A DNA stretch of 64,000 bases from Herbaspirillum sp. WKF16 (GTDB lineage Bacteria > Pseudomonadota > Gammaproteobacteria > Burkholderiales > Burkholderiaceae_D). The DNA lies in NCBI RefSeq assembly GCF_028993615.1, contig NZ_CP118632.1, positions 3,968,001 through 4,032,000 on the forward strand, in the 5' to 3' direction. Below the pieces are notes generated by a model that was not told where the DNA came from, made no database searches, and saw nothing but the letters and a program-made list of their open reading frames with translations. Shown piece by piece: positions 1-8,752 of this stretch (the first letter of the stretch is position 1; every line of letters begins with the position of its first letter). The position numbers and the translations under genes were made by a program.

Positions 1-400
1 CCTTTTTCAAGCGTCCAGTGTAACTAATTTTCATCGGCGGGAAGCCGGCATGTTGCGCGGCGGCGCACTGAAAAGAATTTTTGACGGGAATGAATTATTT
101 TCAGCGGGAAAGGTGGTCTGACCTTTTGATGCCGGGAATGCCGGAGAGACAAGCCGCCCTCCGGGCGGCGCACGGCCCTGGGTCCCGTTCTGCACCGGGA
201 CGACAGTGGGGGAAATGGGCAACGCCTCTTCCTGCTGAAGATGCTTACCGACGTCCGCTGAACGACGCTGGATCCCCGCTTTCGCGGGGACGACGGCTTA
301 ATTGAGGTAGCGAGCCAAGGAATCGAGGCCGCAGGCGAGTAAGAGACAGCGCGAGGCCGCAGGCGAGCCGGACACGCTTTCCCCCTTGTGGGCCAGCCGT

Positions 401-478
401 CGGAGCGGCGCAAAAAGTGGATCAGGGCGTCAGTCGGAGCGCAGCGACTCTGACGACCCCACTTTTTGCGCCGCTCCG
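401..478. repeat. 20-bp perfect inverted repeat inside repeat unit 1
   Basis: The arm cggagcggcgcaaaaagtgg at 401-420 is repeated in reverse complement at 459-478. The loop contains a nested gtcag/ctgac pair. The same structure occurs at 867-886 with 925-944 and at 1360-1379 with 1418-1437, so it is conserved in all three units. Confidence 0.85.
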
Positions 479-866
479 ACGGGCACCCCGAAGGGGCTGG
501 CACTTAGGGGCCGGTTTCTTTGCTTACTTTCTTTGGCGGGCCAAAGAAAGTGAGCGGCTGCCGGGCCGCCCCCGGCGCTCACCTCCGACCGGAGAAAGAT
601 AAGACTAAAACCGGTACATCTGCATGCAGCAAGACCAGACTACCCAAAACAACGACGGCATCCACGCTGACTTCGATACGCCGCCAAAGCGGCTACTCAG
701 TCCGAACGGAATCCAAGGAGCGCAACGAAAGTCGCTGGATCCCCGCTTTCGCGGGGACGACGGCTTAATTGAGATAGCGAGCCAAGGAATCGATGCCGCA
801 GGCGAGTAAGAAACAGCGCGAGGCCGCAGGCGAGCCGGATACGCTTTCCCCTTGTGGGCCAGCCGT

Positions 867-944
867 CGGAGCGGCGCAAAAAGTGGATCAGGGCGTCAGT
901 CGGAGCGCAGCGACTCTGACGACCCCACTTTTTGCGCCGCTCCG
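867..944. repeat. 20-bp perfect inverted repeat inside repeat unit 2
   Basis: Second copy of the long hairpin: arms at 867-886 and 925-944, with the same loop as in the unit before it. A base change just outside the arm (ggcggg for gacggg) leaves the stem intact. Confidence 0.85.
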
Positions 945-1359
945 GCGGGTACCCCGAAGGGGCTGGCACTTAGGGGCCGTTTTCTTTGCTTACTTTCTTT
1001 GGCGGGCCAAAGAAAGTGAGCGGCTGCCGGGCCGCCCCCGGCGCTCACCTCCGACCGGAGAAAGACAAGACTAAAGCCGGTACATCTGCACGCAGCAAGA
1101 CCAGACTACCCAAACAGCGATGGCATCCACGCTGACTTCGATACGCCGCCAAAGCGGCTACTCAGTCCGAACGGAGTTTGCTGAGGCGCGGCGAACTGCG
1201 CTGGATCCCCGCTTTCGCGGGGACGACGGATTAAATGAGATAGTGAGTGGCCAAAAGGGACAGCCAACGAGCAGCAAGCAAGACAAAGCCGCAGGCGAGT
1301 CCGAGGCAGCGCGAGGCCGCAGGCGAGCCGGACACGCTTTCCCCTTGTGGGCCAGCCGT

Positions 1360-1437
1360 CGGAGCGGCGCAAAAAGTGGATCAGGGCGTCAGTCGGAGCG
1401 CAGCGACTCTGACGACCCCACTTTTTGCGCCGCTCCG
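1360..1437. repeat. 20-bp perfect inverted repeat inside repeat unit 3
   Basis: Third copy of the long hairpin, arms at 1360-1379 and 1418-1437. Both arms and the nested gtcag/ctgac pair are unchanged. Confidence 0.85.
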
Positions 1438-1975
1438 ACGGGCACCCCGAAGGGGCTGGCACTTAGGGGCCGCGCCTTTTCTTATCTTTTTGCTTGCTTT
1501 CTTTGGCTCGCCAAAGAAAGTGAGCGGCTGCCGGGCCGCCCCCGGCGCTCACCTCCGACCGGAGAAAGATAAGACTAAAGCCGGTACATCTGTAGGCAGC
1601 AAGAGCAGACTACCCAAACAACGACGGCATCCACGCTGACTTCGATACGCCGCCAAAGCGGCTACTCAGTCCGAACGGAGTCCGGTGAGGCGCAGCGAAC
1701 GACGCTGGATCCCCGCCTTCGCGGGGATGACGGAGGAGAGAACTTGTACAGCCCGCGAATGGAATCCCCTCCTGCTTGTCGTTCCTGCGAAAGCAGGAAC
1801 CCAGTGGCGTTCATCATGCCTCGACCGCCGTTGAACGGCGCTGGATCCCCGCTTTCGCGGGGACGACGGATTAATTGAGATAGCGAGCCAAGGAATCGAT
1901 GCCGCAGGCGAGTCGGAGACAGCGCGAGGCCGCAGGCGAGCCGGACCGACAAGACAGCAAAAATCAATCAGCGCA

Positions 1976-2866
1976 TCAAACGTGCTTGAACGCGTTCTGT
2001 ATCCAGCTGATGAAGGTATCCACTTCCGGCCGCTCGCGCACCGAACGCTCGTAGACCACGTAGTAGGCGTGCGGCGGCGTGCGCAGGCGCACGTCGAACA
2101 GCTCGACGATCTCGCCGCGGGCCAGCAGCTCCTCGGCGAAATGCTGGCGCGTCAGGCCCACGCCGTAGCCGTGGCGCACGGCTTCCAGCAGGAGGCCGAG
2201 GTCGTCCACCCGCAGGCCGGCCGAGGGTTCGGTCCAGTCCTTCAGGCCGGCGGCTTCGAACCAGGGCTGCCAGGGTTCCAGCGCCGAACGCAGCAGCGTG
2301 GCGTGCTGCAGGTCGGCCGGGGCCTTGAGCGAGGGCAGCGTCTTCAGGTAGGCCGGGCTGGCCACGGCGAAGGCCGGCTCCTCGAACAGCTTCTCGGTGA
2401 CGATGTTGGGATAGTTGCCGGCGCCGAAGCGGATCTCCACATCGCTCTCCGACAGCGACAGGTCGTATAGCGGCACCGACAGGTAGAGCTCCACCACGAT
2501 CTCCGGATGGCGCTGGGTGAAGTCGGCGATGCGCGGCATCAGCAGGTGGCGCGCGAAGGTCGGCGGCAGCATCACCTTGATCTTGGGCTGCACCGCGGCG
2601 TTGCGATGCGGCATCGGGAAATCGGTCAGCGTGCGCAGCGCCGAACGCACCACGTCGAGGTAGCGGCGGCCGAATTCGGACAGGCCGATGGAACGGCCGT
2701 CGCGATAGAACAGGCGCTCGCCGACGAACTCCTCCAGCAGGCGGATGCGGTGGGACAGCGCCGACGGCGTGATGCAGAGCTCTTCGGCCGCAATGGCGAA
2801 GGAATTGTGGCGGGCCGCCGCTTCGAAGGCGGACAGGGCGTGGACGGGTGGAAGGCGGGTTGCCAT
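1976..2866 (-). CDS. LysR-family regulator, GcvA-like
   Basis: A 296-residue DNA-binding transcription regulator. Residues 1-65 form the winged helix-turn-helix, with the recognition part around 22-41 (NSFAIAAEELCITPSALSHR) preceded by LPPVHALSAFEAAARH, a pattern typical of the GcvA/AmpR branch. The rest is a periplasmic-binding-like effector domain of the usual length. The start ATG at 2866 is the only good one and gives the expected N-terminus. It is transcribed in the same direction as the FAD oxidase gene that ends at 3002, so it may share that transcript. Effector and target genes cannot be told from sequence. Its 3' end abuts the repeat block. Confidence 0.88.
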   Translation of the reverse strand: MATRLPPVHALSAFEAAARHNSFAIAAEELCITPSALSHRIRLLEEFVGERLFYRDGRSIGLSEFGRRYLDVVRSALRTLTDFPMPHRNAAVQPKIKVMLPPTFARHLLMPRIADFTQRHPEIVVELYLSVPLYDLSLSESDVEIRFGAGNYPNIVTEKLFEEPAFAVASPAYLKTLPSLKAPADLQHATLLRSALEPWQPWFEAAGLKDWTEPSAGLRVDDLGLLLEAVRHGYGVGLTRQHFAEELLARGEIVELFDVRLRTPPHAYYVVYERSVRERPEVDTFISWIQNAFKHV

Positions 2867-3001
2867 GTGATGTTTCCTGCTGCTCTTGCTCTAGGGCGCA
2901 CCGCCGGCGGCGATGCCGGGTCCTGAAGGTGAATCCGGTGAAGCTCGGTTGCATTCATGCCGGCGGCCTCGCCGCCGGCGCCTGGTGATCGGCCTGCGCG
3001 T

Positions 3002-4417
3002 TCAATGCTCCCAGCGCAGGATCTTGCCGGGGTTCATGATGTTCTTCGGGTCCAGCGCATGCTTGATGGCGCGCATCACGGCGATGGCGCCGTCGCCGTG
3101 CTCCTGCACCAGGAAGTCCATCTTGTGCAGGCCCACGCCGTGTTCGCCGGTGCAGGTGCCGTCCATGGCGATGGCGCGCGCCACCATGCGTTCGTTGACG
3201 CCCTCGGCGCGCGCGATGTCGGCCGGATCGTTGGGATCGACCATCATCTGCACGTGGAAATTGCCGTCGCCCACGTGCCCGATGATGGCGTGGATCAGGC
3301 CCTGCTCTTCACAGTCGGCCTTGGTCGCCAGCACGCATTCGGCCAGGCGCGAGATCGGCACGCAGCAATCGGTGGAGATCGCGCGCGCGCCCGGACGCAG
3401 CTGCAGCAGCGCGAAGTAGGCGTTATGGCGCGCAGTCCACAGGCGGGTGCGGTCTTCCGGGCGGGTCGCCCATTCGAAACCGGTGGCGTTGTTATCGTTG
3501 GCGATTTCCTGCACCACCTCGGCCTGCTCCTTGACGCCGTTGTCGCTGCCGTGGAACTCGAACAGCAACAATGGATTGACCGGCAGGCTCAGCTTGTCGT
3601 GGGCGTTCAGGGCCTTCACGCCGTTTTCGTCGAGCAGCTCCACGCGCGCCAGCGGTACGCCGACCTGGATGGTCTGGATCACGGTATTGACGGCGTCGGC
3701 CACGCTGGGGAAGGAGCAGATCGCCGCCGAGATCGCCTCGGGCTGCGGATACAGGCGCACCGTGACTTCGGTGATGATGCCCAGCGTGCCTTCGCTGCCC
3801 ACGTACACGCGGGTCAGGTCGTAGCCGGCCGAGGACTTCTTGGCGCGGGTGCCGGTCTTGATGATGTTGCCGTCGGCGGTGACCACCGTCAGCGTCAGCG
3901 TGTTTTCCTTCATCGTGCCGTAGCGCACGGCGTTGGTGCCGGAGGCGCGGGTCGAGGCCATGCCGCCCAGCGAGGCGTCGGCGCCCGGGTCGATCGGGAA
4001 GAACAGGCCGCTGTCCTTGATCTCCTGGTTCAGCTGCTTGCGGGTCACGCCGGCCTGGGCGGTGGCGGTCAGGTCTTCGGCGTTGACCGCCAGCACCCGG
4101 TTCATCTGCGACAGGTCGACCGTGATGCCGCCCTGCAGCGCCAGCACGTGGCCTTCCAGCGAGGTGCCGGCGCCGTAGGGGATGATCGGGGTCTCATGGC
4201 GGCTGCACAGCTTGACGAAGGCCGCCACCTCTTCGGTTGTGTGCGCGAACACCACGGCATCAGGCAACATCGGGTCGTACGAGGACTCGTCGCGGCCATG
4301 GTGCTCGCGCATGGCCATGGTGGTGGAGAGGCGGTCGCCGAACAGCGACTTGAGTTCGTCGAGCAGCGCCTGCGGCACCGGCTTCTTCAGTTTCTGCGCA
4401 TCAACAATATGGTTCAT
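3002..4417 (-). CDS. GlcD-type FAD-linked oxidase (D-lactate/glycolate dehydrogenase family)
   Basis: A 471-codon flavoprotein of the FAD-binding PCMH type. The FAD-binding segment PYGAGTSLEGH is at about residues 80-90, and the C-terminal oxidase domain carries GHVGDGNFHV and TGEHGVG. Enzymes of this family oxidise D-2-hydroxy acids such as D-lactate or glycolate to 2-oxo acids and pass electrons to quinone or cytochrome. I chose the ATG at 4417 because a GAGGGAAGA ribosome binding site precedes it; an upstream in-frame start at 4519 has none. There are no separate GlcE or GlcF genes nearby, so a single-subunit D-lactate dehydrogenase (cytochrome) is the likelier role, but the substrate is not certain. 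Confidence 0.87.
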   Translation of the reverse strand: MNHIVDAQKLKKPVPQALLDELKSLFGDRLSTTMAMREHHGRDESSYDPMLPDAVVFAHTTEEVAAFVKLCSRHETPIIPYGAGTSLEGHVLALQGGITVDLSQMNRVLAVNAEDLTATAQAGVTRKQLNQEIKDSGLFFPIDPGADASLGGMASTRASGTNAVRYGTMKENTLTLTVVTADGNIIKTGTRAKKSSAGYDLTRVYVGSEGTLGIITEVTVRLYPQPEAISAAICSFPSVADAVNTVIQTIQVGVPLARVELLDENGVKALNAHDKLSLPVNPLLLFEFHGSDNGVKEQAEVVQEIANDNNATGFEWATRPEDRTRLWTARHNAYFALLQLRPGARAISTDCCVPISRLAECVLATKADCEEQGLIHAIIGHVGDGNFHVQMMVDPNDPADIARAEGVNERMVARAIAMDGTCTGEHGVGLHKMDFLVQEHGDGAIAVMRAIKHALDPKNIMNPGKILRWEH

Positions 4418-4698
4418 GGGTCTTCCCTCGGATGTCTCGTTATCTGTCTTATGGGTGTGCGGCCGGCGGCCCACGCGGGAAAACTCCAGGCTCCCGCAAT
4501 GGACTGACCACTGATTCAACTGATGAATTTTACCCTCTTGCGGGCAAGAGATTCGTCAAATATCCAAGGCCTTATCGGATAGCTTTGAAGTTCAAGTGAA
4601 TTTTTTACGGATTTCTTGCTTGGTGGAACGACAACAAGCCCGGCTTGCGTGCGGGGCGCGTCCGGCATAAGCTCGCGCACTTCACACAGGAGAAACCG

Positions 4699-5256
4699 AT
4701 GGGCAACCGCCTTTCCAAGATCGCCACGCGCACCGGCGACGACGGCAGCACCGGCCTGGGCGACGGCAGCCGCGTGGGCAAGGACAGCCTGCGCATCCAG
4801 GCGCTGGGCGATGTCGATGAACTCAATTCGCAGCTCGGCCTGTTGCTGTGCGAGACGCTGCCGGCGATGCTGCGCGGGGAACTGGTCTCGATCCAGCATG
4901 ACCTGTTCGACCTCGGCGGCGAGCTCTGCATCCCCGGCTACACGGTGCTGGCCGAGGCGCACCTGGCGCGGCTCGACGCCCTGCTGGAGAAGTACAACGC
5001 CGATCTGCCGCCGCTGAAGGAATTCATCCTGCCCGGCGGCGCGCGCGCGGCGGCGCTGGCGCATGTGTGCCGCACCGTGTGCCGCCGCGCCGAGCGCAGC
5101 GTGGTGATGCTGGAGAAGGCGGAGCCCGGCGGCGTCAACGCGCCGGCGCGGCAGTACCTGAACCGGCTCTCGGACCTGTGCTTCGTGCTGGCGCGCGTGC
5201 TCAATCGCGAGGCCGGCGGGGAGGATGTGTTGTGGGAGAAGGGACGCGAGCGCTGA
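4699..5256 (+). CDS. Cob(I)alamin adenosyltransferase, PduO type
   Basis: A 185-residue ATP:corrinoid adenosyltransferase, which transfers the adenosyl group of ATP to cob(I)alamin to make coenzyme B12. The N-terminal TRTGDDGSTGLGDGSRVGKD (residues 10-29) is the ATP-binding signature, followed by GDVDELNSQLG (38-48) and the C-terminal helical block with CRRAERSVV and LNRLSDLCFVLAR. Length fits the family. The ATG at 4699 is preceded by ACAGGAGAAA; an in-frame ATG at 4645 has no ribosome binding site. It is divergent from the FAD oxidase gene, with about 280 bp between the two starts, and is followed by a strong terminator. Confidence 0.92.
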   Translation: MGNRLSKIATRTGDDGSTGLGDGSRVGKDSLRIQALGDVDELNSQLGLLLCETLPAMLRGELVSIQHDLFDLGGELCIPGYTVLAEAHLARLDALLEKYNADLPPLKEFILPGGARAAALAHVCRTVCRRAERSVVMLEKAEPGGVNAPARQYLNRLSDLCFVLARVLNREAGGEDVLWEKGRER

Positions 5257-5270
5257 GCCCTCTCTTCCCC

Positions 5271-5306
5271 AGAAAAAAAGCCCCGCGATGGCGGGGCTTT
5301 TTCTTT
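5271..5306. terminator. Bidirectional rho-independent terminator
   Basis: AGCCCCGC / GCGGGGCT stem with a four-base loop, flanked by an A-run on the left and a T-run on the right. It lies between the convergent adenosyltransferase gene and dxs and can serve both. Confidence 0.85.
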
Positions 5307-5328
5307 GCGGCATGCTGCGCCAGCGGCC

Positions 5329-7194
5329 TCAGCCGTTGCTGACCACCAGGCGCGGCTGGTCCTTGCCAAAGCGCTGCACGATGGATCCGGCGATGCCCGC
5401 CGCGTCCAGCCCGCATTGCGCCAGCAGCTGGCCGGCGTCACCATGGTCGATGAAGCGGTCGGGCAGGCCCAGGTGCAGGATGGGCTTGGCGATGCCGGCG
5501 GCGGCCAGCGCCTCCGACACGGCGGCGCCGGCGCCGCCCATGATGCAGCCCTCTTCCACCGTCACCAGCGCGTCGTGCGACTCGGCCAGTTGCCTGACCA
5601 GCTCCACATCCAGCGGCTTGATGAAACGCATGTTGGCGACCGTGGCGTTGAGCTTGTCGCCCGCGCCCAACGCCGGCGCCAGCATAGTGCCGAAAGCCAG
5701 GATCGCGATGCCGCGGCCCTCGCGGCGAACCTCGCCGCGGCCCCAGGGCAGCACATCCAGCGTCTTCTCCACCGTGGCGCCGACGCCGGCCCCACGCGGG
5801 TAGCGCACGGCGGCCGGGCCCTCGTGGCGGTAGGCGGTGGACAGCATCTTGCGGCACTCGTTTTCGTCAGCCGGGGCCAGCACCGCCATGTTCGGGATAC
5901 AGCGCAGGAAGGCCAGGTCGTAGTTGCCTGCGTGCGTGGCGCCGTCGGCGCCGACCAGGCCGGCGCGGTCGAGCGCGAAGGTCACGTCCAGGTTCTGCAG
6001 CGCCACGTCGTGGATCAGCTGGTCGTAGGCGCGCTGCAGGAAGGTCGAATAGATCGCCACCACCGGCTTCATGCCTTCGCAGGCGATGCCGCCGGCGAAG
6101 GTCACCGCGTGCTGCTCGGCGATGCCGACGTCGTAGTAGCGGTCGGGGAATTTCTTTTCGAAGCCGACCATGCCCGAGCCTTCGCGCATGGCCGGCGTGA
6201 TGCCGACCAGCTTGCCGTCGGCCGCGGCCATGTCGCACAGCCAGTCGCCGAAGACCTGGGTGTAGGTCAGCTTGCCGCCGGCGCTGGGCTTGATGCCTTC
6301 GCTGGGATTGAACTTGCCGGGGCCGTGGTAGAGCACCGGGTCGGCCTCGGCCAGCTTGTAGCCCTGGCCCTTCTTGGTGACCACATGCAGGAATTGCGGC
6401 CCCTTGAGGTTCTTCAGGTTCTGCAGCGTGGGGATCAGCGAATCGAGGTCGTGACCGTCGATGGGGCCGATGTAGTTGAAGCCGAATTCCTCGAACATCG
6501 TGGCCGGCACCACCATGCCCTTGGCATGCTCTTCCAGGCGCTTGGCCAGTTCCAGCACCGGGCCCGGCAGCACCGACTTGCCCACGTCGCGCGCCTTGGC
6601 GTAGAACTTGCCCGACATCAGGCGCGCCAGGTAGCGGTTCAGCGCGCCCACCGGCGGCGAGATCGACATGTCGTTGTCGTTCAAGATCACCAGCAGCTTG
6701 ACGTCTTCATGCACGCCGGCGTTGTTCAGGGCCTCGAAGGCCATGCCGGCGGTCATCGCGCCGTCGCCGATGACGGCGATGGCGTGGCGGTCCGAGCCCT
6801 GGGTCTTGGCCGCCAGGGCCATGCCCAGCGCGGCCGAGATCGAGGTCGAGGAGTGCGCGGTGCCGAAGGTGTCGTACTCGCTCTCGACGCGGCGCGGGAA
6901 ACCGGAGATGCCGTCCTGCTGGCGCAGCGTGTTCATGCGGTCGCGGCGGCCGGTGAGGATCTTGTGCGGATAGGTCTGGTGACCGACGTCCCACACGATC
7001 CGGTCTTCCGGCGTGTTGAACACGTAGTGCAGCGCCAGCGTCAGCTCCACCGTGCCCAGGTTGGACGAGAGGTGGCCGCCGGTCTTGGACACCGAATCCA
7101 GCACGAAGCCGCGCAGTTCTTCGGCCAGCGGCTTGAGTTGTTGGCGGGGCAGGCGGCGCAGGTCGGCCGGGTCGTTTATCGTATTGAGCAGCAT
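5329..7194 (-). CDS. dxs: 1-deoxy-D-xylulose-5-phosphate synthase
   Basis: A 621-residue thiamin-diphosphate enzyme that condenses pyruvate with glyceraldehyde 3-phosphate to DXP, the first step of the MEP isoprenoid pathway and a source for thiamin and pyridoxal. [12 protein letters not shown] (41-52) holds the conserved active-site histidine. The ThDP-binding motif starts at GDGAMTAGM (143-151) and continues to [20 protein letters not shown], with the catalytic glutamate, opens the pyrimidine-binding domain. Length is standard. It is the last gene of an apparent xseB-ispA-dxs operon, a common betaproteobacterial order that links prenyl precursor supply to prenyl chain synthesis. Translation begins 75 nt after the ispA stop. 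Confidence 0.97.
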   Translation of the reverse strand: MLLNTINDPADLRRLPRQQLKPLAEELRGFVLDSVSKTGGHLSSNLGTVELTLALHYVFNTPEDRIVWDVGHQTYPHKILTGRRDRMNTLRQQDGISGFPRRVESEYDTFGTAHSSTSISAALGMALAAKTQGSDRHAIAVIGDGAMTAGMAFEALNNAGVHEDVKLLVILNDNDMSISPPVGALNRYLARLMSGKFYAKARDVGKSVLPGPVLELAKRLEEHAKGMVVPATMFEEFGFNYIGPIDGHDLDSLIPTLQNLKNLKGPQFLHVVTKKGQGYKLAEADPVLYHGPGKFNPSEGIKPSAGGKLTYTQVFGDWLCDMAAADGKLVGITPAMREGSGMVGFEKKFPDRYYDVGIAEQHAVTFAGGIACEGMKPVVAIYSTFLQRAYDQLIHDVALQNLDVTFALDRAGLVGADGATHAGNYDLAFLRCIPNMAVLAPADENECRKMLSTAYRHEGPAAVRYPRGAGVGATVEKTLDVLPWGRGEVRREGRGIAILAFGTMLAPALGAGDKLNATVANMRFIKPLDVELVRQLAESHDALVTVEEGCIMGGAGAAVSEALAAAGIAKPILHLGLPDRFIDHGDAGQLLAQCGLDAAGIAGSIVQRFGKDQPRLVVSNG

Positions 7195-7269
7195 GCTGTT
7201 ATTACCGTTTGATTGGGTCTGAAGGCCGGGCCTTGCCGCGTGGATGATGCGGCGCCGCCAGGATGGGCT

Positions 7270-8214
7270 TCATGCCTTTCTTTGCACGATCAGGTCGGCA
7301 AGCTCGCGCAGGCGGCGCGCCTTGTCGCCGAACGGCGCCAAGGCCTGGTGCGCATCGCCGCGCAGCTTTTCAGCCAGCGCCTGCGATTCGTCCAGGCCGA
7401 GGATGGATACATAGGTCGGCTTGTTGTCGGCCGCGTCCTTGCCGGCGGTCTTGCCCAGCGTGGCCGAGTCGGCGGTCGCGTCCAGGATGTCGTCCACCAC
7501 CTGGAAGGCCAGGCCGACGGCGCGCGCGTAGTCGTCCAGCGCGGCGCTCTCGCCGGCGCTCAGGGCCTTGCCGCCCAGCGCGCCCAGCAGCACCGCCGCG
7601 CGCAGCAGGGCGCCGGTCTTCAGGCGATGCATCTGCTCCAGCTCCGAGAGCGACAGCGTCATGCCCACGCTGGCCAGGTCGATCGCCTGGCCGCCGCACA
7701 TGCCTACCGAGCCGGAGGCTTGCGCCAGCAGGTTGAGCATGCGCAGCTGGCGCGCCGGCATGCCGGCGTCGGCCGCGGCCAGCTCGGCTTCCAGCGGCGC
7801 CGACAGCGTGGCGAAAGCCTGCGCCTGCAGGGCGTCGCCCACCAGCAGCGCGGTGGCCTCGTCGTACTTCACGTGCACGGTCGGCTTGCCGCGGCGCAAG
7901 GCGTCGTCGTCCATGCAGGGCATGTCGTCGTGCACCAGCGAATACACATGGATCATCTCGACCGCAGCGGCGGCGCGCTCCAGCAGCGGCAGCGGCGTGT
8001 CGAACACGTCGCCGGCGGCGTACACCAGCAGCGGGCGCACGCGCTTGCCGCCATCCATGGCGGTGTAGCGCATCGCCTCATGCAGGCGCGCCGGCACTAC
8101 CGACAGCGGCGCCAGGAAACGGTCCAGCACGGTTTCCATGCCGGACTGCACTTGCCTGGCCCAGTCCGCGAAGGGCAGCGAGGCCGGAACGTGCGCCGGG
8201 ATATGTGCGTTCAT
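7270..8214 (-). CDS. ispA: Farnesyl diphosphate synthase (polyprenyl synthetase)
   Basis: A 314-residue trans-prenyltransferase that adds isopentenyl diphosphate to dimethylallyl and geranyl diphosphate. The first aspartate-rich motif DDMPCMDDD is at 96-104 and the second, DDILD, at 241-245; both bind the magnesium-diphosphate. GGKRVRP (55-61) binds the IPP. The two residues inserted in the first motif (DDxxxxD) are typical of bacterial type II farnesyl diphosphate synthases. Its ATG overlaps the xseB stop codon (TGATG), which indicates translational coupling. Confidence 0.95.
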   Translation of the reverse strand: MNAHIPAHVPASLPFADWARQVQSGMETVLDRFLAPLSVVPARLHEAMRYTAMDGGKRVRPLLVYAAGDVFDTPLPLLERAAAAVEMIHVYSLVHDDMPCMDDDALRRGKPTVHVKYDEATALLVGDALQAQAFATLSAPLEAELAAADAGMPARQLRMLNLLAQASGSVGMCGGQAIDLASVGMTLSLSELEQMHRLKTGALLRAAVLLGALGGKALSAGESAALDDYARAVGLAFQVVDDILDATADSATLGKTAGKDAADNKPTYVSILGLDESQALAEKLRGDAHQALAPFGDKARRLRELADLIVQRKA

Positions 8215-8486
8215 CAGTCGTCCTCACCCGAAGCGTCGGCCGCGGCAAAGGGCTTGAGCATGTCGCCTTCGAGCACCTTGACCTGGCTGTCGACCTTGTC
8301 CAGTTGGGCAGCGCAGAACTTCACCAGTTCCGAGCCGCGCTTGTAGGCGGCCACGGAGGCTTCCAGCGGCAACTCGCCGGCTTCCATCTGGGCCACGAGC
8401 TGTTCCAGCTCCTGCATGGCTTGCTCGAAGGAGGCAGGCAGTGCGGCGCTGGCATCGGCCGCGGCGGTGGCGGAGGTTCTGGGCAT
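8214..8486 (-). CDS. xseB: Exodeoxyribonuclease VII small subunit
   Basis: A 90-residue protein that matches the small subunit of exonuclease VII, which degrades single-stranded DNA with several small chains per large chain. The core SFEQAMQELEQLVAQMEAGE and the following LPLEASVAAYKRGSELVKFC form the expected pair of helices. The N-terminus is alanine-rich and the C-terminus acidic. It heads the operon with ispA and dxs, the usual position in proteobacteria. The large subunit gene xseA is not in the window. Confidence 0.93.
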   Translation of the reverse strand: MPRTSATAAADASAALPASFEQAMQELEQLVAQMEAGELPLEASVAAYKRGSELVKFCAAQLDKVDSQVKVLEGDMLKPFAAADASGEDD

Positions 8487-8752
8487 ATCGGCTCATAAAA
8501 AAATCTAACCCGCTATTTTAGAACAATCCTTAGATTCCAAAATCAATTAGGGGCGGGATTTGCGGAGCGCTCATCGCGCCCGCATGCAACTTCGGCAAAA
8601 ATGCTGACATCTTGCCCACAAAATTCGCCCTTTTCGGGGTGAATTAAAGTACAATCCCCGGTTCTGTCCAAAATTTCCTCTTCATATTATTTGAACACAG
8701 GTTTTTGCGGATTTTCTTCCTTAGGTTGGTGCAAATTAATTTGGGGGCGGAA

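Larger units (their letters stand above)
1..1960. repeat. Gene-free block of tandem intergenic repeats
   Basis: Three near-identical units follow each other, beginning at about 268, 734 and 1201 and each ending just before the next start (the third at about 1704); a partial fourth unit runs from about 1841 to 1945. Each unit opens with a short palindromic element (ctggatccccgctttcgcgg and its continuation), then a segment with a 20-bp perfect inverted repeat, then a tttctttggc/gccaaagaaa hairpin, then a conserved tail. The third unit is longer because it carries a small insertion near 1475-1500. Short ORFs in all frames simply follow the repeat and have no ribosome binding sites or protein-like composition. 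Positions 1-265 are related, hairpin-rich sequence without a gene. No transposase or terminal target duplication is visible. Confidence 0.85.

Noticed and set aside
268..1945. CRISPR array
   Set aside because: The repeats are 466-504 bp units with no short regular repeat-spacer pattern and no cas genes.
1..1960. Insertion sequence or integron
   Set aside because: No transposase or integrase ORF and no target-site duplication could be found; only non-autonomous repeat features are seen.
24..1967. Overlapping short ORFs on both strands of the repeat block
   Set aside because: They recur only because the repeat recurs, have no ribosome binding site, and show arginine, proline and serine-rich frames expected from GC-rich non-coding DNA.
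2957..4507. A 516-codon ORF opposite the FAD oxidase
   Set aside because: Its histidine, valine, glutamine and glycine-rich composition is the antisense shadow of a well-recognised GlcD-type gene.
5305..7212. A 635-codon ORF opposite dxs
   Set aside because: It is the antisense shadow of dxs, with the same low-complexity style, and no protein family is seen.
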